NCBI GenBank assembly: GCA_965204905.1
Contig: OZ242042.1
Span: forward strand, 1,736,001 to 1,800,000
Source of the DNA: Bin87 sp965204905
GTDB taxonomy: Bacteria > Chloroflexota > Dehalococcoidia > Lucifugimonadales > UBA3495
DNA length: 64,000 nucleotides
Reading direction: 5' to 3'
Shown here: positions 33,815 to 43,309 of the stretch, in pieces
Layout of the letters: the number at the start of each line of letters is the position of its first letter
Position numbering within the stretch: position 1 is the stretch's first letter
Translations under genes and position numbers: made by a program
Notes under the pieces: generated by a model
The model's database searches: none
The model's input: only the letters and a program-made list of their open reading frames with translations
Told to the model about the DNA's origin: nothing

Positions 33815-35221
33815 CTAGTTGCCGTCCCCGCTGGCCCCCACGTTGCCGAACGCCACGCCGGCCGCGGCCGCCGCCGGAGGCGCAGTCGCCGGCGCCAGTC
33901 CCGGCGTTCTCGCCTCGGGAGGCAGTTGGTCCTCCCAATCGGGTATCAGTTCCCGCTTGGTGGTTTCCAGCGTCAGTATGATCAGCACGCCAAGTCCGCT
34001 GAACGCCATGGAGAGGATGAAAGCCGGCTCATACCCGATGAACTGGATGATCACGCCGGCGGCTACCGTGGAAATGCAGTGTCCCATCATTGCTCCGGAG
34101 ATCTGCAATCCGTACACGGTGGCAACCGGCCCGGTGCCGAAGTATTGGCGGTTGACCACCGGGTAGGCGGACATCTCGCCCCCGAAACCGAGGCCGAAGA
34201 CCGCGCCGAACAGGTAGAAGGCCCATACGTCCTGGGCGAAGAACAGGATGACGACCGACAGCGCCTGGATGGCCAGCGCGGTAGCCATGATCGGCTTGCC
34301 GCCGATTTTTTCCGTGATGATAGGCACGGCAAAACGCCCGGCGATGCTGAAAATCTGCACGATGGTCAGGATAACCGCTCCGGTGGTGAAGTCGATGCCG
34401 CGCTGCACGGCGAAGTCCACCACGAAGATCAGAACGATGCCGTGCCCGGCGCACCCCAGGCCGTGAATCACGGGCAGGTTCCAGAATGCGCGAGTGTGGC
34501 GCATCTGTCGCTGGAACACCTTGAGGCGCACCTTGGCCGCGTCTGTGCTGAACGACGCAGCCGGCTGGTCGTTGGCGGACGCCCCGTAAGCTCGGACGCC
34601 TTTATCCGCCGGCTGGTTACGGTAGAAAGGAACCAGGCCCAGCGTAACGCCGCCGCCCACCGCTCCAATGATGACAAAGGTGGTGGTCCAGCCGAAAGAT
34701 TCCAGCAGCATGGAATACACTGGAGCCAGCAATGCCGCGCCCAATCCGCCGGCCGCCCACATCAGCCCGATGCCCAGGCCCAAACGCCGGCGGAACCAGG
34801 GGTTGATGGCCGCCATCAACGGAACGATGGTGATGGACGAGGTAAGGGCCAGCAGCACGCTGTACACCAGGAAGAACTGCCAGACGTGCGTGATGAACCC
34901 GATCAGGATCATGCTGCCGCCAAAGAGCACTCCGCCGGCCATGAGCAGCTTGCGCGCACCCAGCAGGTCGCCCATCCGCCCGCTGAACGGCGACGTCAGG
35001 GAACCCACCAGGTAATATCCGGCCAGGGCCGCGCCAATGATGCCGGCCGACCAGCCGAACCGACCGCCCTCATCCAACGGAGCGCGCAGTTCCGGCACCA
35101 TTATGCCGGCGGACATTGATATAGACTGCCCAAAGATCTGGACTACGGCCAAAATGCCCAGGATGACCCAGGCATAATGAAAACGGCCCTGGGGCCGGCG
35201 AATCATGGAACTGGTGGACAT
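33815..35221 (-). CDS. MFS transporter (OFA / monocarboxylate-type)
   Basis: 468 residues with twelve predicted helices. FHYAWVILGILAVVQIFGQSI at the start, then GRMGDLLGARKLL between helices 2 and 3, WFRRRLGLGIGLMWAAGG and GGEMSAYPVVNRQYFG place it in the oxalate:formate antiporter / monocarboxylate porter group. The C-terminal tail (after ELIPDWEDQ) is Pro/Ala-rich. The substrate is probably a small carboxylate, but this is not determined. It is followed closely by the DUF6941-like and HAM1 genes. Confidence 0.87.
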   Translation of the reverse strand: MSTSSMIRRPQGRFHYAWVILGILAVVQIFGQSISMSAGIMVPELRAPLDEGGRFGWSAGIIGAALAGYYLVGSLTSPFSGRMGDLLGARKLLMAGGVLFGGSMILIGFITHVWQFFLVYSVLLALTSSITIVPLMAAINPWFRRRLGLGIGLMWAAGGLGAALLAPVYSMLLESFGWTTTFVIIGAVGGGVTLGLVPFYRNQPADKGVRAYGASANDQPAASFSTDAAKVRLKVFQRQMRHTRAFWNLPVIHGLGCAGHGIVLIFVVDFAVQRGIDFTTGAVILTIVQIFSIAGRFAVPIITEKIGGKPIMATALAIQALSVVILFFAQDVWAFYLFGAVFGLGFGGEMSAYPVVNRQYFGTGPVATVYGLQISGAMMGHCISTVAAGVIIQFIGYEPAFILSMAFSGLGVLIILTLETTKRELIPDWEDQLPPEARTPGLAPATAPPAAAAAGVAFGNVGASGDGN

Positions 35222-35259
35222 CTAAGGGATTGCCTCCCAATGGATGCGGCGGGAACCGT

Positions 35260-35589
35260 CTAATGCAGCGGACAAGCGCCCAGCAGAGCCTTGCCCCACC
35301 AAGAGTCGGCGGGCGTATTGCCCGCAGCGGGACCGCTGGCCAGTCGCGGCACGTTGTCGGCGCCGGAGGCGGCTGCGTATGCCGTCGCTCCCGGTTGACC
35401 CGGCTGCTGCGAATCCGCCAGAGGCTGACCGCTGAACCCCACGGTGGCGCTAGAAAGTACACCTGACAGGTCGCCGTCGGCGCTGGCCGACACCGCCCAC
35501 GCGCCAAAGAAAATAATCAATAGCACCGTAACGAGCATTGCCCCAACGGAGGTGATGATAGCGGCATTGCGCATCGCGTAAGCAACCAT
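35260..35589 (-). CDS. small exported or membrane-anchored protein
   Basis: 109 residues. One N-terminal hydrophobic helix (about 9-33: AAIITSVGAMLVTVLLIIFFGAW, with a break at SVG) is followed by an Ala/Gly/Ser/Gln-rich extracytoplasmic segment. This is consistent with a signal anchor. Not recognised. It lies 38 bp upstream of the MFS gene on the same strand and 35 bp after the restriction-modification gene. Confidence 0.5.
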   Translation of the reverse strand: MVAYAMRNAAIITSVGAMLVTVLLIIFFGAWAVSASADGDLSGVLSSATVGFSGQPLADSQQPGQPGATAYAAASGADNVPRLASGPAAGNTPADSWWGKALLGACPLH

Positions 35590-35624
35590 AGCGCGGTTAT
35601 TTTACTACCACACAGGAAAACCCG

Positions 35625-38600
35625 CTACACCGCGATGACCGTCTCCGTATCCCCGGCCGCCAGCGCGTTCATGTAGGCGAGGATCAGTTCTTTCGTGAGG
35701 TACCTGCCGTGGTCGCGTTCATCGTTCCGCCGGGTGATGGGGAACGAGTCCATCACGTAGCCCGCATCGTCACGGTCCAGGCCATACAGCAGGAAGTACA
35801 GCGCATCCAGCCGCGCCCGCAAGCGCCGCCGCTCCTCAACGTCCCAACCGAACGGCTCGCCCTCATACCCCTGCGCCCGCGCGAACGGCTCCAGGTCCCA
35901 CGCGGTATAGCACAACCGCAGCACATGGTCGCGCACCAGGTCGGCGGCGGTAATGTCGCCGATTCGCTGGTCGTAGGCGGCGCGGGTGATGACGGGAAGC
36001 TGCTCAAGGATGTACAAGTTCATGTGCGTGCCCTGCACCTTGCGCCGGGCAACGAAGTCAAAAGCGAATGAGCAGAAGTTAGCCGTCCACAACGGCGCTA
36101 CATCCTTAAAGAAGCCGGCAACTTTCTCGCCGTTGCACACCAGTATCGGCAGGTTGTTGCCGTATCCCGCCCACGGCACGATGGTTGAGATCATCGTCCG
36201 CTCATCCGTAGTCCTGGTAATGTCTCGGAATCCTATCGCATAAGCGGGGCAGTCTGGAAACTTGGCTACCACGAAATGCTCTCGTACCCAATACTGTGGT
36301 CGCGGATAGAAGCGCGGGTTTTTGTGTTGCTCATCGGTTGCAGGTACATTGACGTATGGGTTGTGAATGTTATCGACGTTGACCTCTACAGAGTTAAAAC
36401 GATGGTCGTAGTGATGTATCATCCTTGCTTGGTACAGTGCTAGCCAGAGTTCGTTGCCTTTCCGCCAACGGTTCCCCTCGATAGGGTATGCCCCATATTC
36501 CACCAGTTCCTCCCGCGTCCAGAAATGACCGCTGTCGTTCGTCATGTCGCTTTGGCGCACATGACGAACGACAGCGGTGTCTTTTACGAAATTTTCATTT
36601 TCGGCATCAAAGACCGGGTGGTTGCGATAGATGTCCAGCACAATGTCGGAGTCGCGCTTGGTAAGAAATATGGGAGCGGTGCCGGTTTTCGGATTGACCA
36701 AAGAAAAGTCGGACGGCTCCAGTGTGATGAGCCGTTCGGGTTCGACTTTATCGGGCAGGTCGTGGAGGAGAAAAGCAGCGGGCACCTCATCGGCAGTACG
36801 CTCGGAACCGCCCATAGCCATGGTGCAGAATTTGAACTGGGGATGTACATCGGGGAAAAACCTACCGCGTTCTATTCCGTTATCATCCAAACCGCGACGG
36901 TTTTCAAAGTCGTATAGGGACAGAAGACGGCTATCGCCGGTTATCTTCCCGAAAAACTTGGCCGCAGACTGGTCTCCGTAAATTCCCGATGGAGTGAGCA
37001 ATGCGTTGATTCCGTTGTGGCGAGTCAACGCAGTGGCGCGCTCAACGAAGAGGCGATAGAGGTTAGCGTCGCCGCCGCCGAGGAGGGGATAATCGCCACT
37101 GGCCCGCCCGTACTGCAACATCGTATCAGCCACGTTGAGCGCGTCCGTGTATTCGTCGTGCAGCGGGTCGCCATCGGCCTCCAACTCGGCAACCATCGCC
37201 CTGCGCCGGGATGCCGGCGTAGCTGCGGCAATGTCAGGCCGACGGGATTCCGGAGCGAACCATTCCACTTCCTGTAGCTTCACGCGCTCCCACGGCGGAT
37301 TGCCAATTACCGCGTCGAAACCTCCGGCCCGCGGGTTCCAGTCGGTGAACACGGCCGGAAACGCCAACTCCCAATGGAACATCCGCCGCTCTGCCGCCAG
37401 TTCCTCAATCACTCGCCACAACGCAATGAAACGGGCAAACCCGGCGTAGTCGAATCCGGGGACCGTGCGGTCCGCCTCCGGCAACGCCTCCGGCCCGCGT
37501 TCCAGCAGCCGCAGTTGCGTGTCATGGTCCTGTGACAGCCACCACTCCACAGCGGTAGCGTGGTCGTCGCCAAGCTGCCGGCGCAGTTGCTGGGACTGGC
37601 GCAGCGCCAGCGGGCGCGTATTCGCGCCGGCGGACAGCCAGCGCAGGCCGGCAAAGAAATTGAGCATCCGGCCCATCGGCGCAATGCTCTCTGCCACGTC
37701 GTGAAACCGCGCGGACGATTCTTTGACCTCGCTGAGGTCCGCGTCGTTAATCTCCTCGATGGCGCGGATGCTTGCGGCGGCGGACGACATCCGGCCAAAG
37801 ACGTAGTCGGCAAAGTCGCCCCCGGCCGGCTGCAGGTCATCGCCGGCCTGGGCCAGCCAGCCGCCCACCAGCGCGTCGCCGCAACGCAGGTGGTGGTCCA
37901 GGAACGACAGCGGCGCGCCCACGGTGAAGCTGTGCAACCACAGGGACATCTTAGCCAGTTCCACGGCCAGCGGGTTCAAGTCAACGCCGTAGATGCACCG
38001 TTTCAACACAATCTTGCGAATGATGGCCCGGTCGGTCAAGTCATCGGCGGTGACTTCCCAGCCGTTTTCGTCGGCCTGCCGCCGGATGTCTGCCCGGATG
38101 TTGGCAATGCGGCCTTGCAGCGGCGACACGTAAGGGTCGTCCGCCGGCAGCCAATCGGCCACTTCCGCGCCCAGGCCAGCCAGCCGGTCAACCTGGGCCG
38201 TCAAATAGTCCAGCGCCGCCACCAGAAAATGCCCACTGCCCATGGCCGGATCCAGCGTTTTGAGTTGCAGCGCGGCCTCCGCTGGGTCTGCCGCCGCCAA
38301 CTCGCCGCGCCGCGCGTCCGAATCCCGCGTATCTAGTGCCAAGGACGCCGCGAGTTCCCGGAACCGCTCTTCCCGCTCATTCACCAGCGGCCCCAGCGCC
38401 TGCTCCACGATCAGCCGCACCAGTTCCGGCGGGGTGTAGTAGCTGCCCGTGTCCTTGCGCGCGTAGGGCTGCAACTGCGCCATAACCTCGCCGCCGCGGG
38501 CCACCGGACGCCGTTCCAGCAGGCGCTCGTACAGCGTGCCCAACTGCGCCACGGACAGGTCGCGGAAATTGACCAGCACCCGGTCGGGAGAGCCGTTCAC

Positions 38601-39746
38601 CGCCGCCGCCCCCAGGCTGTTGATGACGACGGCCAGGCTGGCGTCGGACAACTGCACCCGTGTCATCAGTTCCGAGGATTGGGGATTGAACAGACCGCCG
38701 TTGTACGCGGGAAGACCAACGAGGTTTTCGCCCTGGTCAATCCACTCGAACAGTTCCTGGAGTCGTGGCCAATAGACGGGCACGCGGGAGACAAAAGGCT
38801 GATTGGTCGCCAACTCCTCCAGCATGGTCCGACGCAGGGAGCGCAGGCTGACCCGGTCGTAGTTGGTATCGCCTAGCGGCAGCAACCGCCGGTCTTCGGC
38901 GTACATCAAAAAGAGCAGCCGATACAGCAGCGTCAGCGACGCCTCTTGCACGTCGTCCGGGCTGGCGTCCGGTTCCGCCTGATAAAACGCGCTGATTAGC
39001 TGCGGATAAACTTCCTCAAAAACGGCCTCGGTCAGCGTGTCCACCACGGTCTGCACGTAGTTGGCGGCGTCGGCCAGCGCCCGGTCCAGGAAACAATACC
39101 CGTCGTCGCCGATGCGGAAGGCGTCCCGGTGGAAGAACAGCAGTAGCCGCCGCCGCTGTTCCTTGCCGGCGTCGCTGACGCACTCGCTCAACTTAAGCTC
39201 CAGCCAGGCGTCCTGGGTCTGGTAAAACCGGCCGTCCGGCCCCGGCCCGGTGGCACGGTACAGCCGCCAGGTTTCGCCGTTGGTCAAAATGCCCCACTTC
39301 ACGCGCCCGCCGGTGGACTGCCAGAAATCCCGCAGGTAGTCCTGTATCTGCGCGCTGGGGCTGAGCGCGCCGGCCCGTTGGTCCAGGTTGGTCTCCCAGG
39401 CTTTCGCTTCCGCCGGCGCCAGTGGATAACGGGATATATCGCCCCCGCCGGTGAACGCCGTTCGGTCGTCATCGTCGGCGAACAGCATATAGTCGGGCGT
39501 TTTGCCGCTGACGGGAATCGGCTGTTGCGGCAGATAACTCCAGCCGAGGACATTCAGCACGGGCCGAATCAGCGCGTCCTCAATCTGCGCTTCGTTGGAC
39601 GCTTGATAAGCTCGGACAAAGTCGTGGTACGGCCGGCGCAAGTCCTGCCCGAAGTGCGACAGTTGCTGCGGGCTGATTTGCTGGTACGCGTCCGTCTCTT
39701 GCAGGCCGGCTTCCAGGAAAGATTGGCTGAACAACGTGTTGGACAT
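35625..39746 (-). CDS. type IIG-like restriction-modification protein (Eco57I-type)
   Basis: A 1373-residue single-chain enzyme. The N terminus has a PD-(D/E)xK nuclease pattern (IEDALIRPVLNVLGW, TPDYMLF, APAEAKAW, all within about 55-135). The adenine-N6 methyltransferase core has motif I DPAMGSGHF near residue 500 and motif IV NPPW near 815. The C-terminal ~400 residues form the presumed target-recognition region. Such proteins methylate and cut the same DNA site. No partner specificity or BREX/DISARM genes are adjacent, so it appears to be stand-alone. A 20-bp perfect inverted repeat lies inside the region coding for residues ~1056-1073. Confidence 0.9.
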   Translation of the reverse strand: MSNTLFSQSFLEAGLQETDAYQQISPQQLSHFGQDLRRPYHDFVRAYQASNEAQIEDALIRPVLNVLGWSYLPQQPIPVSGKTPDYMLFADDDDRTAFTGGGDISRYPLAPAEAKAWETNLDQRAGALSPSAQIQDYLRDFWQSTGGRVKWGILTNGETWRLYRATGPGPDGRFYQTQDAWLELKLSECVSDAGKEQRRRLLLFFHRDAFRIGDDGYCFLDRALADAANYVQTVVDTLTEAVFEEVYPQLISAFYQAEPDASPDDVQEASLTLLYRLLFLMYAEDRRLLPLGDTNYDRVSLRSLRRTMLEELATNQPFVSRVPVYWPRLQELFEWIDQGENLVGLPAYNGGLFNPQSSELMTRVQLSDASLAVVINSLGAAAVNGSPDRVLVNFRDLSVAQLGTLYERLLERRPVARGGEVMAQLQPYARKDTGSYYTPPELVRLIVEQALGPLVNEREERFRELAASLALDTRDSDARRGELAAADPAEAALQLKTLDPAMGSGHFLVAALDYLTAQVDRLAGLGAEVADWLPADDPYVSPLQGRIANIRADIRRQADENGWEVTADDLTDRAIIRKIVLKRCIYGVDLNPLAVELAKMSLWLHSFTVGAPLSFLDHHLRCGDALVGGWLAQAGDDLQPAGGDFADYVFGRMSSAAASIRAIEEINDADLSEVKESSARFHDVAESIAPMGRMLNFFAGLRWLSAGANTRPLALRQSQQLRRQLGDDHATAVEWWLSQDHDTQLRLLERGPEALPEADRTVPGFDYAGFARFIALWRVIEELAAERRMFHWELAFPAVFTDWNPRAGGFDAVIGNPPWERVKLQEVEWFAPESRRPDIAAATPASRRRAMVAELEADGDPLHDEYTDALNVADTMLQYGRASGDYPLLGGGDANLYRLFVERATALTRHNGINALLTPSGIYGDQSAAKFFGKITGDSRLLSLYDFENRRGLDDNGIERGRFFPDVHPQFKFCTMAMGGSERTADEVPAAFLLHDLPDKVEPERLITLEPSDFSLVNPKTGTAPIFLTKRDSDIVLDIYRNHPVFDAENENFVKDTAVVRHVRQSDMTNDSGHFWTREELVEYGAYPIEGNRWRKGNELWLALYQARMIHHYDHRFNSVEVNVDNIHNPYVNVPATDEQHKNPRFYPRPQYWVREHFVVAKFPDCPAYAIGFRDITRTTDERTMISTIVPWAGYGNNLPILVCNGEKVAGFFKDVAPLWTANFCSFAFDFVARRKVQGTHMNLYILEQLPVITRAAYDQRIGDITAADLVRDHVLRLCYTAWDLEPFARAQGYEGEPFGWDVEERRRLRARLDALYFLLYGLDRDDAGYVMDSFPITRRNDERDHGRYLTKELILAYMNALAAGDTETVIAV
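36528..36578. repeat. 20-bp perfect inverted repeat inside the restriction gene
   Basis: Left arm 36528-36547 begins ACCGCTGTCG and ends CATGT. The right arm 36559-36578 is its exact complement. The 11-nt loop is CGCTTTGGCGC. The whole element is in frame in the restriction-modification gene and encodes residues around VVRHVRQSDMTNDSG. Confidence 0.92.
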
Positions 39747-39786
39747 CGCGCGTTCCCGGCTAACTCACCAGCCTTCAGCGGACTGG

Positions 39787-40947
39787 CTACTCCGCGTCAG
39801 CCAGGCTCTGCTGGAAAACTTGGTCCCACGCCAACGCCCAGGGCGGCCTCAAGTATCCCAAGGCCCGCACGTCGTCGTACCACACCGACAGCGGCGAGTA
39901 TCGCGTGTAGGCGCTGCCGCCAGTCAGCTTGCAGAGCCGGCCCATGCAGTCCTCGGCGAGGCGGGCCACGCTTTCCTTGGCCAGCAGCAGTTCTCGCCTC
40001 CCGGTGTTGGTTTCCAGGCAACGGATCGCGCCTTCCCAAGCCTGCCCGATGAGCCAGGCCTCCTGCTCGGCGTGCGCCCACTCCACTTGCTGGTAGGCGC
40101 GCAGGCCCGGTTCCGACGCCATGCCGTTCTTCATGCGGGGCCGCACGTAGTCCATGGCCGCGTCCACGACCCCGACTACCACAGACAGGAACGCTGCCGC
40201 GCCGAGGCCGCCGTTGGCTCCCATGAGCTCGGCCTGGTGGTTGGGCCAGGCAACCCGCGTCGCCGGGAAGTTAGCAAACTCAAAAGCGTGGCTGTTGGTG
40301 GATTTCATCCCGTGCCCCCGCCACTCTGCCGTCAGCGTCAGGCCGGTGGATCCGTCCCAGGGATGGTTCCGCACCTCCATGAAGAACAGATCCGGGGCGG
40401 CTTCCCCCGAGGCCAGGGCGCGGGTGGTCATGAAAGAGGTCAGCCCGGAGCCGCTGCCGAAATGCTTTTGCCCGGAGATGCGATACCCGAACTCGCTGAC
40501 GCCGTCGGGTTCGCAGATGCTGGCGGTGCGGGCGGTGTCGCCGCCGGAACCGGGCTCGCTGACGATGGTGCCCCACCAGCATCCGCTGTGCACGCTGTCA
40601 AACACTTCGTTGCGCTGCTTGATCCAACCGGCGGCGTAGGGTTCGGGCACCGACGGCATCCGCCACGATGACAGGACCAGGTGGTGCATGGCGCTGGCCA
40701 GGGTTATCGACGGGTCTCCGGTGGCCAGGACGCGCAGCATGGAACAGATTGGCCGCGCCGATTGTTCGAGGGTTTCCCAGGTTCCGCCCAAATCCGTGGG
40801 CACCGCCATCAGCGGAACCCCGATCTGCGCCAGTCGCGCGTAATCGGCAGGGTCGGCCTTGGTGCGTTGCTGGCGGTCTGAGCGGTCCTCGGCCCACTCG
40901 GCGGCCACCACCGGGGCCTGCTCAAGAATGGATGAGATGGTGGTCAT
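39787..40947 (-). CDS. acyl-CoA-dehydrogenase-fold flavoprotein
   Basis: 386 residues of the ACAD superfamily: N-terminal helices with VPTDLGGTWE, the flavin-binding beta domain (WGTIVSEPGSGGDTA, ISGQKHFGSGSG), and a helical C-terminal domain ending GGSAYTRYSPLSVWYDDVRAL. This C-terminal block is closer to DszC-like flavin monooxygenases than to true dehydrogenases, whose catalytic Glu block is not evident. Oxidation of an S- or N-containing substrate is therefore possible. GGAGA precedes the ATG. The Uma2 gene upstream ends 3 bp before it. Confidence 0.83.
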   Translation of the reverse strand: MTTISSILEQAPVVAAEWAEDRSDRQQRTKADPADYARLAQIGVPLMAVPTDLGGTWETLEQSARPICSMLRVLATGDPSITLASAMHHLVLSSWRMPSVPEPYAAGWIKQRNEVFDSVHSGCWWGTIVSEPGSGGDTARTASICEPDGVSEFGYRISGQKHFGSGSGLTSFMTTRALASGEAAPDLFFMEVRNHPWDGSTGLTLTAEWRGHGMKSTNSHAFEFANFPATRVAWPNHQAELMGANGGLGAAAFLSVVVGVVDAAMDYVRPRMKNGMASEPGLRAYQQVEWAHAEQEAWLIGQAWEGAIRCLETNTGRRELLLAKESVARLAEDCMGRLCKLTGGSAYTRYSPLSVWYDDVRALGYLRPPWALAWDQVFQQSLADAE

Positions 40948-40950
40948 GCT

Positions 40951-41646
40951 CTAGTCTCCATCGTCGCTCAACTCGGCATACCGGGCAAACACCAGCCGGC
41001 GTACTTCCAGCACGAAGCCCGGCAGCACATCCTCGCCGGACAGGGTCTCCGGGTCGTCCAGAATCTCCGCCTCCTGCCCCACGCGAAAAACGTGGACTCG
41101 CCGCTCGTAGGGGTCAATATACCAACCCAACCTCGACCCTCCGTCTATCCACTCCCGCATCTTGGCCAGGCCGGCCGCCACCCGGTCGGTGCGTGAGCGC
41201 ACTTCGACCACGAAATCAGGTGCGCCGGGGATGGTGCTTCTGTAGTCCCCTCCGCGTAGCGCTTCGTAACGTTCCTGGGTAATCCAGGCAGCATCAGGGA
41301 TGTATTGCGCCCCGCTGGGCAGGCTGAACTGCACAGTTTGAGAATAGGTGCGCCCGGGGTTGTCCACTCCCCAAAAGAACAGTGGAGCGTTGACTCCCTG
41401 TTCTCCTTCGTTACCGTCGTGGCCGGTTGGCGGCATTACAACCAGTTCTCCCTGCGCTGAAAATTCAAGCCTGTAGAGTTCGTTGTCGTTCGCAAATTGA
41501 AAGAACCGCTCGGCGAAATCCGGCGCGCCTGCGTCTATGCCCAGCGCCGACAGGTTGATGCGAAGCTCCCCGGCCAGGGGAGGCTGGGGTAGCTGTTCAG
41601 CCGCCGGCTCGACGGCGATGGGTTCGGGTTTGGCAACCGTGGTCAT
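40951..41646 (-). CDS. Uma2-family (DUF820) putative endonuclease
   Basis: 231 residues. The Uma2 core is clear: ELVVMPPTGHDGNE, IPDAAWITQERYEAL, GAPDFVVEVRSRTDR and KMREWIDGGSRLGWYIDP, a PD-(D/E)xK-like fold. The usual E.xS after the catalytic Glu is EVRS here. Uma2 proteins are abundant in cyanobacteria and Chloroflexota and their role is unproven. It lies between the molybdoenzyme and the ACAD-fold gene on the same strand. Confidence 0.87.
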   Translation of the reverse strand: MTTVAKPEPIAVEPAAEQLPQPPLAGELRINLSALGIDAGAPDFAERFFQFANDNELYRLEFSAQGELVVMPPTGHDGNEGEQGVNAPLFFWGVDNPGRTYSQTVQFSLPSGAQYIPDAAWITQERYEALRGGDYRSTIPGAPDFVVEVRSRTDRVAAGLAKMREWIDGGSRLGWYIDPYERRVHVFRVGQEAEILDDPETLSGEDVLPGFVLEVRRLVFARYAELSDDGD

Positions 41647-41683
41647 GGCAGTACCTGCTGGTCAGCTCCGGCGGGATCGTCGA

Positions 41684-42889
41684 TCACTCGACCTTTATAT
41701 CGTAACCGACGATGGCGCTGAAGTTTTTGCGCATGTTGTTGTAGCGCGGCTCGTGGGACTGGACCTGTCCGACGCTGTCGGTGGCGCGGGACATCACTGT
41801 GTAGTCGCCAGGAGCGGCATCCCAGACCCACGACCAGCGCCGCCACATCCAACGCTCGCCCGGTTCCTCAAGGCGCGCCGGCTGCCAGGACTTTCCACCG
41901 TCCACGCTCACGTCAACTTGCGTGATCGCCCCGCTACCACTCCAGGCATAACCGCGCACCACGTGCTTCCCGGCCGGGAGGGTGCGTGTGTCGTCATTCG
42001 GCTGGGACACCAGGGACTTGACCCCGATGGTGGTGATCAGTTCCTTATTGGGGTCGTCGGGAGAGTCGCCGTAGTAGTAGAAGTTGTAGTGGTACCAGCA
42101 GTCGGGTTCGTGGTCCAGCACTTCCAGCCGGCGCAGCCACTTGACCGACCAGTTGCCGGACCAGCCCGGCACGAGCAGGCGAATGGGCGCGCCGTGGAGG
42201 TGCTCCAGTATCTGTCCGTTCTGCGCGTAGGCCAGGATGGTGTCGGGATGCAGGGCTTTCTGCATCGGCAAACCCTTGTCGTAGAAAAAGGGTTCCGTGC
42301 CCTCGGCGGCGGTCGCCGGCACGCCTTCGTCCCAGCCTTCCGCACGCACGTGAGTAGCGCGGCCAGTGAGTCCAGCTTCGTTCAAGATGGCGGCCAAGGG
42401 CACGCCGGTCCACTCGCTGCCGGATAGGATCATCCGCTCTTGCGTGCGGGACGGACGCGGACCTTCATCCTTGAAGTATTCAAAGTAGGTGGCGTCGCTG
42501 CCGGAACACTCCATGACCGTCCGAACTGAACGCGAAGGGAACCGGCGCACATCGTCGTAAGACAGCCGTAGCGGCTTCTTCACCTCGCCGTCCACGGACA
42601 AAGACCAGTCGCTGGCGGATACCGTTTCCGGCACACCGAAGTGCTGGACGACATAGTGCAACTCGGTTGGGGTGATCAGTCCCTCCAACTCCATCACGGG
42701 AGTTCGTACTCGCTCGGTTTTTCCATCCGGGCGCAGGAGCGTGACCGGCTCGACTTTCCGGTGGGGCCACCCGTACCAGGTATCGGCGTTTTCTTGCGAA
42801 TCAGCCGCCTCAGCGCCGTCCATCTGAAGAAAATCAGGACGCGCTGCGTCGCCTTCCTGGGCCTGAGACTGATTTTGTTGGGTGGTCAT
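41684..42889 (-). CDS. sulfite oxidase-like molybdopterin enzyme
   Basis: 401 residues. The oxidoreductase molybdopterin domain contains the Mo-ligand Cys128 in TVMECSGSDATYF, GSEWTGVPLAAIL and the LLVPGWSGNWSVKWL block. A C-terminal Mo-co dimerisation domain (GYAWSGSGAITQVDVSVDGGKSW) completes the sulfite oxidase layout. No Tat signal or heme domain is visible, so it is predicted cytoplasmic and needs a separate electron acceptor. I chose ATG 42889 with AGGAGA upstream. Oxidation of sulfite to sulfate fits the neighbouring rhodanese and thiol dioxygenase genes, but other members reduce or oxidise S- or N-oxides. Confidence 0.88.
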   Translation of the reverse strand: MTTQQNQSQAQEGDAARPDFLQMDGAEAADSQENADTWYGWPHRKVEPVTLLRPDGKTERVRTPVMELEGLITPTELHYVVQHFGVPETVSASDWSLSVDGEVKKPLRLSYDDVRRFPSRSVRTVMECSGSDATYFEYFKDEGPRPSRTQERMILSGSEWTGVPLAAILNEAGLTGRATHVRAEGWDEGVPATAAEGTEPFFYDKGLPMQKALHPDTILAYAQNGQILEHLHGAPIRLLVPGWSGNWSVKWLRRLEVLDHEPDCWYHYNFYYYGDSPDDPNKELITTIGVKSLVSQPNDDTRTLPAGKHVVRGYAWSGSGAITQVDVSVDGGKSWQPARLEEPGERWMWRRWSWVWDAAPGDYTVMSRATDSVGQVQSHEPRYNNMRKNFSAIVGYDIKVE

Positions 42890-42998
42890 GGGTTGACGTC
42901 TCCTGATGTGAAACTGGCCGGCCTGTGCCGACGCCTTGCAAGTTTCCCACGCCGGCGTCCCGTCGGCAATACCTGTACGTGCGTAGCGCCTTCGACAT

Positions 42999-43027
42999 TT
43001 GACACCACGGAGCGTAGCGGCAACAAT
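42999..43027 (+). promoter_or_regulatory. promoter of the small 43064 gene
   Basis: Consensus TTGACA (42999-43004), 17-bp spacer, AACAAT (43022-43027), 36 bp before the ATG at 43064. Confidence 0.45.
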
Positions 43028-43063
43028 CATCTCGCCGCCGGCCGCATAGCAAGGAGAAGCCAG

Positions 43064-43306
43064 ATGACGAGTTTGCACATCATTGTGGAGATCGCCGAGC
43101 AGATACCCACCGGGCGGACCGAATGGCGCGTGGACTGCGCCGAATGCGGGTGGTACGACATATTCGACGACCGCCGGCGAGCGGAAGACGCCGCCGCCCG
43201 CCACGTGGGCGACTCTCACAACGATGAGCGAGTCTTCAACCGTATTGTGCAGACGTTGCGGATAGAACCTAATCCGGAAGAAGGCGACCTAGTGGAAGTC
43301 CCCTGA
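43064..43306 (+). CDS. small hypothetical protein with C2H2-like motif
   Basis: 80 residues. WRVDCAECGWYDIFDDRRRAEDAAARHVGDSH resembles a C-x2-C...H-x4-H metal site (given here in two parts: CAEC and H-x4-H), typical of small zinc-binding proteins. AAGGAG precedes the ATG. It is the only plus-strand gene between the molybdoenzyme and the rhodanese gene, with which it converges 3 bp apart. Function unknown. Confidence 0.65.
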   Translation: MTSLHIIVEIAEQIPTGRTEWRVDCAECGWYDIFDDRRRAEDAAARHVGDSHNDERVFNRIVQTLRIEPNPEEGDLVEVP

Positions 43307-43309
43307 AAA

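Noticed and set aside
33686..35119. Plus-strand open frame opposite the MFS gene
   Set aside because: Antisense shadow; the minus frame has twelve membrane helices and conserved MFS motifs.
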